From Nereocystis luetkeana (Eukaryota; Sar; Phaeophyceae; Laminariales; Laminariaceae), in contig JARUPZ010000017.1 in NCBI GenBank assembly GCA_031213475.1, positions 372,001-436,000 on the forward strand: a DNA stretch of 64,000 nucleotides, written 5' to 3'. The notes beneath the pieces are model-generated. The model saw only the letters and a program-made list of their open reading frames with translations. It ran no database searches and was not told the origin of the DNA. How positions within the stretch are numbered: the stretch's first letter is position 1; the number at the start of each line of letters is the position of its first letter. Positions 44,062-55,938 of this stretch are shown here, piece after piece. A program made the translations under genes and the position numbers.

Positions 44062-44408
44062 TTTTTTTTTTTTTTTTTTTTCTCATTATCATCCCATTCA
44101 TTATCTTCGCACATCTTCTTCTCTCTCTCCTTCCCACTCGTAACTCAGATCCGGGGTCACATAGCAGGCTCTTCTCCCCCCTTCCCGCTACGGTACGTGC
44201 CTTCATTTTTATCGCGAGAAATTTTCAGCCTTTTTCTTCCCTCGTCGACTCGCATCGAATTGTGCCTACCCACGCTGCAAGGCGCTCTCAACAATTGAAT
44301 CCCTTTTTTTATTTTTGCAAATAAAGTCAAAGTCCGACCCTCCTGGGGCTCGAACCCAGGACTCAAACAAGTAGAATTCGAGGTTAACCACTTGAACCAC
44401 CGGGGCGA
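44062..44408 (-). mobile_element. SINE family 1, copy 1
   Basis: Read on the minus strand: a tRNA-like head with an A box (TGGTTCAAGTGG) and B box (GGTTCGAGCCC), a unique body of about 250 bp, and a poly-A tail (20 T on the plus strand at 44062-44081). A RNA polymerase III promoter in the head is expected. No clear target duplication is seen. Confidence 0.85.
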
Positions 44409-45044
44409 AGTTAGTGGTATTCGACGAATCATGTCAGCTTTTTCATTTTGAATGAATAACGCCCTGCACATTGTCAGAAGGCAAATAATAAAAATATCAG
44501 GCATATACAGCTGCTGCAGTCAGTGGTGGTGTTTATTGTTTTTCATCCAGTGCATGCAGTGCTTGGTTGCGACAACAAGACGCATCACACTGCTGCTGCT
44601 GTGTTTTATTATTGTTTCGTTCGCCTTCCAGACAGTACAGTATATTATAATGTGCACGCGGCGTTTATCGATTCATAATTGAAAGCTGACACGATTCATC
44701 GAATACCTCCAATCAATATATAGTCAGTATTTCCCTATTATTTTGGGTAAAATGACCTTTGTTTTCCTTAATACGAATCCTTTCTTCTTTCAACTCGCCG
44801 ACCTCCTAAAGAACACATCACACCCCTAACCCTGCTCCTACATACCCACGAGTAGATAGAGTACTCGTACAGCAGTTGCTGGTCTTCTTCCTCACTGCTG
44901 TGTCAACCCTTCCCTGCCTCAACTTTATCAACCTCTTGCCCATCCCCTCTGTTCAAGCATGCCAACGATTCAATACCTCTCCACAAACCCGAGATTAATT
45001 CAATAATTTTTAATTCCTCCGTTCAATCTTCTACATTTTTTCAA
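44409..45044. other. No gene recognised
   Basis: Includes 'cacattgtcagaaggcaaat' at 44467, a relative of 28321 and 37138. Otherwise it is AT-rich single-copy sequence as far as I can see. Confidence 0.4.
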
Positions 45045-45407
45045 GGGTTTTTGCCAAAATCAGGTATATACCTGACCACTTCTCGGCCAAAATCAGTTAC
45101 ATCATGCTGGGAACATGTACAAAACACACCCCAGGAGCCCTGCTATTTTGGCCAGGCTGACATCGTAACTGATTTTGGCTCGAAAAGGTCAAGGTATACC
45201 TGTTTTTTTCTAATCTGTCTAGCTTTCAACTGATTTTGGCCAACTTTGAACCAATCAGAGAGGCCATACGTACACTGTTTCTTCTCTCCGTATGCGTCTG
45301 CCCTCCCTGGGTTGAAATTCTTCTGTATGAACGTATAAAAACTCTGTACTCGTACGTCATACCTGGTACGTAAAAGTACGTATTTATGCATGCATACATT
45401 TTGATAG

Positions 45408-45985
45408 ATTGTGTATGTCGTGCCTGTCGTATCTACCAGGTATTAATTAATAGTATGACGACATGGCTTTGCGTTGCCCGCTGCAGTGCTTACTGCACAC
45501 GTGGCAACGTAGTATATCTCGGTGGCGTAGCTTTGTGACCACAGAACTTACTTGTATCTCTTCTAGGATTGGAGAATCGGCACGGACACTGGATGTGCTT
45601 TTTTTTTTTTTTTTTTTTCCCTCATCCCATTCATTATCTTCGCACATACATCTTCTCCTCTCTCTCCTTCCAACTCGTAACTCAGATCCGGGGTCACATA
45701 GCAGGCTCTTCTCCCCCCTTCCCGCTAAGGTACGTGCCTTCATTTTTATCGCGAGAAGATTTCAGCCTTTTCTTCCCTCGTCGACTCGCATCGAATTGTG
45801 CCTACCCACGCTGCAAGGCGCTCTCAACAATTGAATCTTTTTTTATTTTTGCAAATAAAGTCAAAGTCCGACCCACCTGGGGCTCGAACCCAGGACTCAA
45901 ACAAGTAGAATTCGAGGTTAATCACTTGAACCACCGGGGCGACCATGTGCTGGATGTCGACGGGTAGAAAGAACGGTTTAATGTG
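45408..45985 (+). mobile_element. Repeat Y, copy carrying a SINE
   Basis: Same sequence as 38826-39045 on both sides of the inserted SINE. It interrupts repeat X. Exact ends and target duplication are not determined. Confidence 0.65.
45599..45944 (-). mobile_element. SINE family 1, copy 2, with 6-bp target duplication
   Basis: 346 bp, full length, poly-A tail as T20 at 45599-45618. The duplication ATGTGC lies at 45593-45598 and 45945-45950; the empty relative at about 38995 reads TTGTGC once. This pair fixes both ends of the SINE. Confidence 0.9.
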
Positions 45986-46560
45986 AAGAACACACACATA
46001 CATGTCATGCGTACGCTGGTTTCACTTTTTCTTCTTCGGGGTGCATGCATGTGCGACGTTCTTCAGTTATTAAATAATTGTGATGTGTACTCGGTTGTTT
46101 TCTATGGTCTTTGTCTGCACTAGTGCTACCCCGCGTCAAGGTGGTCTCAGGTTTGGTACGGCAAGACAATTTCGTGCCGAGCAGGCGGTTCCGCGAGGAC
46201 GGTCTAGAAGATTTAAAGCTGTCAAGGGGGGGGGGGCGCCAGCAGAGTAAATACTCTTGGCGCCCCCGCCGTGGCGAAACAAACGAAGGCTATATTAATA
46301 TTAATAGTGAGTACCTGGTATATATATGCAGGTCCAAGTGGAGCCTGTAGTGTCCATGCCCTGTGAAGCAAAGCAATTCATATTTTGGAGGCCATGTGGA
46401 ACGGGTAATGCTTTAGGCGCATTCTTTTTTACCGGACTCTCCTCATCATGCTGCATGGACAGAACACCGCTCGTGGCGCGCGTTTTATGCTTGGTTTTAG
46501 AATGTACCTTATTTTGGCTCAAACGGATCAGGTATACCGGAGTTTGGCATTTTCCTTGTC

Positions 46561-47574
46561 TACTGTTGTGATGAGTTTTCGCATGTTTTTTGTTTTTGTT
46601 TTTTTTTCCGACAAATTTCAGCAATTCAACCGAATCGTAGATATTTCGGCGGCCAATCAGAAAACGCAAACTGGCTACGTAGCGCCGGAGCCCCGCGCAC
46701 CATTTTTATGCTGCTATTTCTATACATACCTGAACAACCCATCCCATCCGATTCGCATTTCGAATAACATCACCACCAACAACAAATACAGCAATAGCTT
46801 CGCCCTTTGAAACAGCGGCAGAGCTCCTGGCCGGAACGAGAGGAGAGAGAGGAGGAGGAGGCGGAGGAAGGTGTGAAGGAAAAGCAACGGACGGGCTCTG
46901 GATGTTCGTGCAATCACGTCCAAACCAACCCAGTTGAGCTCCGGCCCCGGTGGGGTCTGATTACGTGAAAAGGTGGGTACATACGTGTATTAATAGTACA
47001 CACAGAACACACGCGTGCTCGCAGCTGTCTCGCCTACTTGAGACCCAGGGACGGTGCAAGGTAAATCCCTACGGCTGTGTCTCCTGCTGAAGCGCGCAAG
47101 TATCGGCCCCGCGAAGCCAGCAGCTGGGGCGGTTGTGGCATAATCATTCAGTATTTTCAGCTATCGTAGGCGCCCTGTCTGTCCTGCATCGGTGGAGTAT
47201 AGGTATATGTACGAGTATGTACAGCAGCAGTTCTGTTTGTGTTTCGGAGTGGAGATGCAGTACGGAGGTGCCACTTGTTGGCGAAGCAAGCAGATGCAGG
47301 CAGGCCGTACTCGAGCCGTGGCGGTTGCGAACATCTATGCGATCAAGCTCCCACAGAGCCATACGTCCAGAGACGGGCTCGCGCAGACCACGGTCGGTCC
47401 CGGACGGCCCTCTCATTGTTTTCTGGACTGTCTTCTTATTTTTTGTTGATTGAACCTACGGAGAAACCGAGAAGGTACGAGTACCCCCTGGTACCCTTAT
47501 GAAATACGGGATTTTTTACCTATGTACCAGGTACCTGGTACCTGGTACTATTTTTCGTATGCGTTCTTATTTAA
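46561..47574. other. No gene recognised
   Basis: Open frames of 85-106 aa around 47133-47502 have no recognisable domain and overlap on both strands. A nested TACCAGGTA/TACCTGGTA cluster is at 47525-47549. Confidence 0.4.
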
Positions 47575-47663
47575 CCCCTTTAGAACCGCAGTCCCGTTTT
47601 GGGGACAAACTACTTGAAATTTGAATAGTTTTTCCCGAAAACGGGACTGCGGTTCTAAAAGAG
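47575..47663. mobile_element. piggyBac-like MITE, copy 1
   Basis: 89 bp flanked by TTAA (47571-47574 and 47664-47667). Left end CCCCTTTAGAACCGCAGTCC; right end inverse, 'ggactgcggttctaaaagag'. TTAA duplications and ends starting CCC are typical of piggyBac. It is the same length as the copy at 55939. Confidence 0.75.
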
Positions 47664-47667
47664 TTAA

Positions 47668-48754
47668 AAGTAAGAACTTCTTTCAAATTTCACTCGTGCG
47701 AGATACCACAGGTATCATTCATTTTGCTTGCATTGACATTGCATTGATCTCTATCATACCACAATTACAGTATTAATATTAATAGTAGGAACACTCCGAG
47801 CAAGCAGGTGCTACGTACGTATATACTGATCGTACGAGTACATGCATAATCTCTGCTGCTCTGATGTAGGCTGGTGTATCCACTACCAGGTACCAGGTAT
47901 TATTTTTAATAATTAATTGTCCGCTGCGTTGTCTTTTGCATGACGAGTACGTACCTGGTACATATTTCCTGGCACTGGTACTTTTGTACGTAACTCCCCT
48001 ATGCTGTATGTACAGGTACTGGGATGTACCCGACTCGCAAGTCAGAGTCAAGAGTCGACGTGTGAAAGCACTATTATATAAATACAAGTACAGCACAGAC
48101 ATTTTTGCGCATACTGAACCTACATCAGAAGTGCATTTTTACATGAGTCCTTGTTATGTGTGTTGTCTTGTATTTTGGTATTATTTTGGTAGTCAGAGCA
48201 GTTCAGAGTTACGTCAGAGTCAAGAGTCCTCGTGCAAAGACATTTCCATTTTTGCTCATGATTATTGCTGGTGTACGAGTATTGGTATTTTCGCATGCAC
48301 CACATTCTTTTTTGTCGTACTTCAGGTACAATGTATTCATGAGTTGGATGGATGGATGGTAAATGTAATGATTATTTTAATAGTATAAAATCGTACTGGA
48401 AACAGATTATTTATTTTCCGAATTCGGGGAGACGAACTATATACCCTGGTACCTGGTAATATCAAGTCCCGAGTCCGTGGCCACACAGCGCAGGAAGGCT
48501 CCCAAAAACATTTGAGCGGAATATATGAATAGGAAGATATGTATTAGAAGATATTTACCTGGTACTTGTAAATACAGCAGTCGGGATGCCTGTATCCATT
48601 TTCAGATCAGATGGCGAGCGAAATCACCAAATATTAGTACTATTAATAATACGATATGATTAATATTGTCAATAGCAAAAACTCGTGAGGAAAGACCTAC
48701 GTACAGAACATGACGTCCGTGCTTCTGAGCCAATCGAATGAAAAGCCGCTACTA
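47668..48754. other. No gene; palindromes and short direct repeats
   Basis: A diverged direct repeat joins about 48035-48115 and 48195-48260 ('gtcagagtcaagagtc' with 'gacatttttgc' or 'gacatttcc'). TACC[A/T]GGTA sites lie near 47885, 47892, 47955, 48449 and 48558. Confidence 0.45.
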
Positions 48755-48990
48755 TTTTTTTTTTTTTTTTTTTTTTGCTCATCCCATTCATTATCTTCGA
48801 ACATCTTCTTCTCTCTCCTTCCCACTCGTAACTCAGATCCGGGGTCACATAGCAGGCTCTTCTACCCCCTTCCCGCTACGGTACGTGCCTTCATTTTTAT
48901 CGCGAGAAGATTTCAGCCTTTTCTTCCCTCGTCGACTCGCATCGAATTGTGCCTACCCACGCTGCAAGGCGCTCTCAACAATTGAATCCC
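48755..48990 (-). mobile_element. SINE family 1, copy 3 (tRNA head missing)
   Basis: Body and poly-A tail (T22 at 48755-48776) match copies 1, 2 and 4, but it stops at about 48990 before the A and B boxes. It is 5'-truncated, consistent with incomplete reverse transcription. Confidence 0.85.
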
Positions 48991-49780
48991 TGGAAATCAC
49001 TTAAATTATGAACCAGGCTAACCAGGCTGCAACCGCAAGCTTAAGGGCATCGACCGTATATACACGTCATTTATTCTCATCACACACCACGAGGTACAGG
49101 CAGTGCCAGTATATATAAGCTGTGTGTTGTGTTCACATTAAATCGTTATTTCTACGTACCCATCTACAGCCTACAGCAGCATTAATAGTACATTGCTGCT
49201 GTACTCGTAGTACGCCGAGTGCGTCCTGATTCCTTATCTTATTAATGGAGATATACTAATTCTGTGGTCACAGACTACTACTATTAGTATTACGAAATAC
49301 TATTAATATGAGGTGGAGAAAGGTACCATCGTACAACATATATCATACCAGAATTTTAATACAGGTACAATCAACACCCGCCCTGCTGCGATGCCGAAGT
49401 TGTGATGAGACCACGCGCACGAGTGAACAACCGTTTTTGCCAGCTGCAGGTGGTACAGCAGTTACTAGCGGGAAGTTATAAAAGTCGCGGACGTCAGCGG
49501 GATTTATGTGGAAAATTACAGCAGTAGGAGGCATCCCCATGTTTCAGGCCTTGCGTTTCGAGTTGAGGTTAGGGTTGATCCCCAAAGACGAAAACAACGA
49601 AAAATCAGCAAACGAGGAAATGAGTATTATATAGCTAATCAGGCTCCTCTCTTGCAAGCCTGCAAAGTCCGTTTGATACTTGCTCTGATGTTCCGATGTT
49701 GTGTCGATTGAGTGAATAGCGAATGCGTGAATACCCACCATGGTGTTTGCCAGCTGTGATACTCAAGACTCACGACTACA
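48991..49780. other. No gene recognised
   Basis: AT-rich, with several 'attaatag' palindromes. The small frames at 49343-49741 have no domain. Confidence 0.4.
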
Positions 49781-50924
49781 GCCCCCGGTGGCGGGGGCTT
49801 GGTAGGTGGTCCGCGTGCCTATCAAGATCACTTTCGTGGGTTCAAGTCCCACCGAGTGCATGCTCGTAGGGACTTTTTTTTGCATTAAAAAAAAATGATT
49901 GGCGGAAAGCCCGAGAGCGTGAGTTAGCTACATTTGATGGAAATCGACGAGCAGTGGGAATGCTGAATCCTATGCGCGATAAAAACTAAAGGAACGTACC
50001 GGGGGGGAGAAGGGATGACACCTGTGACCACGGCTTGTCCAGAAGATCGCTGAGGATAAAACCTCCTACGAGTTAGACCTATGCCCATGGTACAGCGAGG
50101 TTTCAATAAAAACTTTGAATTTCAAAGATACCCCAATTTTTTTCAGAACACGCTTCCTATGGGCCACGTAAAAAAACAAAAAGTTCCTAACTTTTGGAAA
50201 AGCCCGGAAAAAGCAAATCTGGGTCCGATGTTGGCCCAACATCGGCTTGAGAAAAACTCAGGCCGATGTTTGGTTCGAAGCGGCGAGATTCCGAGTCCTC
50301 GACAGACATCGATCAACAAAACCAACGATTGCGTCATGAATTCTGAACGGAGTGCGCTCGTTAGGGGCTCCGACCCACCCTCGGGTCAATGTATTCACAC
50401 CATGGCCGGTGTCACGTGGCGGGAGCTGACCAGGCGTATGATAAAAAAACATTTGGTCGCTGGTTCGCACAAAACAGAAGACAAAACTTCTCCATCCGTC
50501 TCGAATGCAAAAAATAGACTTTTTTTCAGATTTGGGAGGATACCGTAGGACGCCGCCGGCAAGCTCTCGCCCCCTAGACCATGGGTCCACCTGATATCTT
50601 CGAGGTCGTCATCTATATTCGTTGGCCTTGCCAGATACCGAGCGGGTTGGCCGTGGCCTGAGTCAATGTCGAAATCGAGCGTCGATCGTCGCTCGAGCTG
50701 GTTTTTATCACCGTGTTGGCAATTTGCAAGCAGAAAAAACAAATTGCGCCGCCTGCAGCCGTTGGGGGGAAAAAAAAAAAAAAACATTTTTTTTTCTCTT
50801 TTTTCCCCACAGCGGCGGTACGAGAATTTTTTCGGCTGTTTTTTTCAAGCCATATATTTGAAAAAAACTTTTGAACTTCGCTGTACCATTGGCATAGGTC
50901 TTAGGCTGGAAAGTAAAAGTGATG
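49781..50924 (+). mobile_element. SINE family 2, copy 1, split by a Harbinger-like element
   Basis: Parts 49781-50075 and 50904-50924. The head has an A-box-like TGGTAGGTGG and a B box GGGTTCAAGTCCC. The body continues through 'gtgagttagctacatt' to 'cctacgag'. It is interrupted at 50076-50900 and resumes 'ggctggaaagtaaaagtgatg'. The uninterrupted copy at 62209 shows the joined order. Confidence 0.8.
50076..50900. mobile_element. Harbinger-like non-autonomous element, copy 1
   Basis: 825 bp. Left end GACCTATGCCCATGGTACAG, right end the inverse CTGTACCATTGGCATAGGTC; the repeat runs about 27 bp with two mismatches. The TTA duplication is at 50073-50075 and 50901-50903. A 3-bp TWA target is typical of PIF/Harbinger. 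The open frames inside (up to 155 aa) match no transposase and are not preserved in copy 2. Confidence 0.75.
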
Positions 50925-52941
50925 ACAGCAGTACATAGGCCAGATTCACACCGCGGCTACGGGGGGGGGTACAAGAGTTACCCCCGAGTTTTCTGGCCGT
51001 GCGTACGAACCGCATTATTCCCGCCGCATTCGCCCTCTCCAGCTCACCAGCCAACTCCCACACAACAGGGTACAACGACAGCGTTGCCGTGCAGTAGCGT
51101 CTCGACTAAACCCCATCATAGCCCCATGTAATAGGTGTGTATCACGTATACTGCAATCCCGCCGCTGCGGCTATTGTATTATATTGTATTATAGCCCGAA
51201 ACACCGGCACCTAACCCTCACTAGACCAGTAATCCCATGCACAACTGCACAACCCTCAGTCTAACACCAAACGGACACCCTGGCTCAAAGTCGGGGATGG
51301 TTCCTGAATATCTTTCTATCCGAGGTAGTAATGGTCGTGATTTATGGTACCAGGTATGCGACGTAATTTCGTAATTACCTCATTTCAATTACCCCTTCGG
51401 TGTCACGTACGTAGTATGCGTAACCTACGTATTATACGGACATATCTTTAGTTGTTGTATGTGTGTCACATAATAAACGGATACAACGCGTATACATATC
51501 CGTTTTATACGTACTCTGTACGCACTATATACGTCAACATCTGCATACTGCTAGGATATCACGTGTTACGATAGTGGTATAAACGCTGGCTGCAAGGAGC
51601 AGATTCATTGATTCCTCTCTCTTGTCTTTCTCCCTTTGTCCCGCCCTCGGTGAATATCGTTAATATTAATAATACGTATGATACCCGGGTAGCTTTTATT
51701 TTTTTTGCTGCAGTGGACGTATACTTATCGGTCCTGTGTCATCTGCCATCGTTTCCCAAACAAGAGCGCAGCAGCAGCGGTATCGTATGATACCACACTC
51801 CAGTACCAGGTACACATAAGGCAGTACCTGCAATGTCAGCCCTTTCCTTCTCCAATGTACTTGCGTGGGCTTATCTGAGACAACCTGTCGTATGATACAC
51901 ATCACGTCTCATTATTATATGATCGTAACCGAATATTGGCTACCATCACCTGATTACCGTACATACTCGTATTATATTAATACTACTACCTACCTGCATC
52001 TGTCGGCCACCTTCTTCTGTTGTAGTTTCGTGGTTTCGGTTTGGTCATCATCCATAGATAGTTTAGTTTGTTTTCGCGCCTTTATCTCTGGATTGATCCG
52101 TCTATATACCGCGGTCCTGTTTTTTTAATTTTGTACCAGAGGTACGTTTTACGTTCCAGCTCAACTCGTACCAGCTACCTGGTGCCAAGTACTGGTAGCA
52201 AATCAGGTGTTACCCTCGGCTGCGTCCTGAACAAGCCAGACACAAGACACGGCGGTCACAGGTGTGGTCCCATCTCCCGTCCGGTTCGACCGTATACTAC
52301 TGTACTATCTATCTTGTTCGACGCGCTTTCGTTTTTAATTATATCGGGCTGCGGGTTGATTCGTACATTCTGCAGTCGTTGTTGATTTTATCTCTCTGCT
52401 CATCGATTTGCAGCGAACTCCTGGTGATTCTTGGTGTCTTGATGCTGTACTCTGCCCACAGGTGTCCTGATGTCCTATTAATACTAATAATAAGAATAAA
52501 TGTACTAATGTCCTATCAATACTGATAGTAAATGTCCTGATGTCCTATTCATACTAGTATAATACTAAATGTCCTGATGTCCTAAAATGTCCAGATCGAT
52601 CGGATTGAATCTGATTATTTTGTCCTTGAATCGTTATGCAGGTGTGTCTAGGATACGTACTGCGCTGTCTGTTGGGTACCGGGTACCGGGGTGTACATCA
52701 CCATTCCAACAGCATTAGGAGTACCCATTCTACAGCCCCACCATGCAATAGCCCTCTCCATATCACGTTATACCTTCAGTACATACCTAGTGATACACAA
52801 TACCATGCCCGCAGTAAGCAAGATATCAAGATAGCGCTGGTACCGGATTATGCGTTCGTAGCTGTCTGTTCAAACTCGCGAGCATGGCATTTGGAAGTGT
52901 CATCAACTTGCGTGTGTTGGAGGTTTTTTTCTTATTTCATA
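50925..52941. other. No gene recognised
   Basis: Contains a 'tattgtattata' repeat (about 51173-51194). From 52475 to 52585 there is a repeated 'aatgtcctgatgtcctattaatact' unit, about four diverged copies. Nothing looks coding. Confidence 0.45.
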
Positions 52942-53762
52942 GACCTATGCCAATGGGACAGCGAAGTTTCAATAAAAAATTTGAATTTCAAAGATACCCG
53001 CCAAAAATTCAGAACACGCTTCCTATGGGCCACGTAAAAAAAAAATAAGTAACTTTGGGAAAAGCCCGAAAAAAAAGCAAATCTGGACCGATGTTGGGCT
53101 ACACATCGGCTTGAGAAAAACTCAGGCCGATCTTTGGTTCGAAGCGGCGAGATTCCGAGTCCTCGACAGACATCGATCAACAAAACCAACGATTGTCATG
53201 AATTCTGAACGGAGTGCGCTCGTTAGGGGCTCCGACCCACCCTAGGGTGACCGTCTTCACACCATGGCCGGTGTCATGTGGCGGGAGCTGACCAGGCGTA
53301 TGATAAAAACACATTTGGCCGCTGGTTTGCACAAAACAGAAGACAAAACTTCTCCATCCGTCTCGAATGCAAAAAATAGACTTTTTTTCAGGTTTGGGAG
53401 GATACTGGAGGACGCCGCCGGCAAGTTCTCGCCCCCTAGACCATGGATCCACCTGATATCTTCGAGGCCGTCATCTACATTCGTTGGCCTTGCCACCGAG
53501 CGGGTTGGCCGTGGGTTGAGTCTATGTCGAGTTCGAGCGTCGATCGATCGTCGCACGAGCTGGTTTCGATCACCGTGTTGACAATTTGCAACCAGAAAAA
53601 CAAATTGCGCCGCCTGCAGCCGCTGGGGGGAAAAAAATCGAAAATCAAACATTTTTCTCTTTTTTTCCCACAGCGGGGGTACGAAGAATTTTTCGGATGT
53701 TTTTTTAAAGCAATATATTTGAAAAAAAACTTTTGAACTTCGCGTTTCCATTGACATAGGTC
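52942..53762. mobile_element. Harbinger-like non-autonomous element, copy 2
   Basis: 821 bp, highly similar to copy 1 throughout: 'cctcgacagacatcgatcaa', 'ggcgggagctgaccaggcgt'. Left end GACCTATGCCAATGGGACAG. Flanking triplets are ATA (left) and TTA (right, 53763-53765), so one side has changed. The sequence just after it, 'gaacgaaaaagtgatg', resembles the SINE 2 tail. Confidence 0.75.
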
Positions 53763-54025
53763 TTAGAACGAAAAAGTGATGAATCATGATTTGTTGGTTT
53801 CGGAGATTGTACGGAGGTCCGTTCTATTAATAGGAGTGATTTATTTAGAGACTTGGGCGATCCCGAAAGGAAAGGGATGCTTACGGTACAGCTTTAGAAT
53901 ATTAATAGTAGTTCTTGGCGCCGTGCAAATTAGCAAATTAAAGCTTCGCATTCGCATTCGCTCGCAATTATAGGTGTGTTTAGGGCACCCAGGTACCTGC
54001 GTACGGTGCAACACTATGAGACTGT

Positions 54026-54269
54026 CACCCGGGTCATATGATAACACCCCCCCACCCCATGAGACGATTTTTGAGGCAGAATTCTTGGCAACGGGGAGGG
54101 GGCAAACGCCGAGCGATTGTGTGTGTCTATGCAACCTTCTCGACGAAACCTACCCAACGCCGCCATTCTCGTGGGGTGCTATTAATATTATAATAGTGCC
54201 CACCTTCTTCCGGAGAAACTCGTCTCGGAAATTAGTCCCAGTTACACGGGTGTATTGTCTTGCGTGGTG
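54026..54269. mobile_element. MITE family G, copy 3
   Basis: Left 'cacccgggtcatatgataac' then an acaccccc run and 'gagacgatttt'. The interior 'gtctatgcaaccttctcgac' is identical to the 39341 copy. The right end ('acacgggtgtattgtcttgcgtggtg') is diverged. A 'tattaatattataatag' stretch has been added inside. Confidence 0.6.
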
Positions 54270-54594
54270 TTCTGATCATTTTCGGGTAGGTACCTGCTGA
54301 GAATATTGCCATTCTACAGTACTTTTAAGACCCCCTTGAAGGCTTGCCTTGTTCTTTCGCTTTTGACCCTTTTTTGCGAATGTTTCGCTTTTTTGCAAAC
54401 TTGGCCAGAAGTGAGGCAATACAATACAATCCGACACGGCACGAAACTCTCAGTCGTACTATACTCTAGATTATGATAGCCCCCTTCTACGACTACAACC
54501 ATGCATGGTACCTGTGGTATCGAGCACCCCCCCCTCCCCCCGCCCCGCCGCACTCCCGTCCAATCTCTAGTACTATTATTATTACGGGGGACCA

Positions 54595-54683
54595 TAGTTA
54601 ATAGGACCAAATATTGTTACTAAAAATGGTTAAATATATAGGTTTTTATATATACCATAAGTCCTATTAACTATGGTCCCCCG
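54595..54683. mobile_element. MITE family P, copy 3 (perfect ends)
   Basis: 89 bp. Left CGGGGGACCATAGTTAATAG and right CTATTAACTATGGTCCCCCG are exact reverse complements. The flanks extend the symmetry (tactattatta...taatagta). Confidence 0.8.
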
Positions 54684-54736
54684 TAATAGTACAGAACAAC
54701 GACGGCCTTTCTAATACTTCGTTTCCCCCGAGCCGG

Positions 54737-55075
54737 TCGCCCCGGTGGTTCAAGTGGTTAACCTCGAATTCTACTTGTTTGAGTCCTGGGTTCGAGCCCC
54801 AGGTGGGTCGGACTTTGACTTTATTTGCAAAAATAAAAATAAAAAAGGATTCAATTGTTGAGAGCGCCTTGCAGCGTGGGTAGGCACAATTCGATGCGAG
54901 TCGACGAGGGAAGAAAAGGCTGAAATCTTCTCGCGATAAAAATGAAGGCACGCACCGTAGCGGGAAGGGGGTAGAATAGCCTGCTATGTGACCCCGGATC
55001 TGAGTTACGAGTGGGAAGGAGAGAGAAGAAGATGTGCGAAGACAATAAATGGGATGAGAAAAAAAAAAAAAAAAA
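54737..55075 (+). mobile_element. SINE family 1, copy 4, plus orientation
   Basis: Full-length: tRNA-like head at 54737-54812 with A box TGGTTCAAGTGG and B box GGTTCGAGCCC, an A-rich spacer ('aaaaataaaaataaaaaa'), the core 54885-55020, and 17 A at 55059-55075. The target duplication is not evident. Confidence 0.88.
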
Positions 55076-55938
55076 CGGGAAATACACACGGAACAATGAA
55101 CCAAACCCCCCCTTTTAACCTCTTTTGATGGCGACCGAAAATAAGACGGATACGTTCGGTGTTACCAATCGTCTACCATATCTCTATACTCTATATTCGT
55201 GGGTACGGGCTGAAGCAGTACGGGTACAGCAGTACGAGAATCATGTTGCGCTCGTCCCGAACGATTTATCACGCTGCACTACTGTGCATCTCCGATCTCC
55301 GGCACCCATTTGTAGAAATCCCGAATCGCGCACCGACCGTTGCTGTGTTCGTCATTTTTTTTTGTTGTTTTCACGGACAATTCTCCTCTCTGATACCTGG
55401 TAAGTCCAAAAGGGTTGAAAACAATCCTCATTGTTATCAATATCAGGTGTGTCTGTTTCCACTTTTTTTTGACCGGCTCATGCATGTTTGTTTTATCTGC
55501 GCTGTCCGCTATTTAATACCTGGTAGCTGGCTACTGACCACTAACTACTGACTACCAGGTACTGACTACTGAATACCGCCTTCTGACTACCGGCACGACA
55601 CACACACAGGACTCTTACTATTAATAGGCACTCTTGATCTGGCTACGTGGTTCCTGGTAGTTTATTTTGTTTATCCTTCTGGATCGTTATTAATAGTCGT
55701 CGGAACTCTGCCAGGCAGGTACCAGGTATGCTGTAGTTGAGCGTATACCCATGTTATTCAATATTAACATGAAATAATTCAGTTTGCACGTAATGTGTAC
55801 TGCCTGCGACTTCTCTCTGGCGATATCGTGTGGTATTTTTATATTTTTAGGTGGGTAAAGCGTCGTGCTTGCGTGCTGTTTTTCGGATCTTCCTTTCAAC
55901 AGGACTCCAGCACCTTCGTGTGATCACGGACTCCTTAA
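55076..55938. other. No gene; palindrome-rich
   Basis: Many TACCTGGTA/TACCAGGTA and CTATTAATAG sites (55398, 55516, 55553, 55618, 55688, 55717). No exon supported. Confidence 0.45.

Larger units (their letters stand above)
45045..46560 (+). mobile_element. Repeat X, copy 1 (carries repeat Y with a SINE inside)
   Basis: Collinear, diverged match to the reverse complement of 56090-56890: 'aatcagagaggccata.gtacac' (45252), 'cttcggggtg' (46034), 'ggtctcaggtttggtacggcaa' (46142), 'gagcaggcggtt' (46179), 'gaacaccgctcg' (46461). A block at 45408-45985 is absent from the other copy and is repeat Y. The first 200 bp form an internal foldback around 'tgattttggcc' and 'aggtatacctg'. There is no coding capacity; element class unknown. 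Confidence 0.6.

Noticed and set aside
50081-50548. 155-aa frame as a transposase of the Harbinger-like element
   Set aside because: It contains no DDE motif, and the matching region of copy 2 (52942-53762) does not keep the frame.
54737-54812. True tRNA gene (also at 44340-44408, 45870-45944, 49781-49860, 62209-62285)
   Set aside because: A and B boxes are present, but the acceptor arms do not pair over seven bases and each head is fused to a repeated body, so these are SINE heads.
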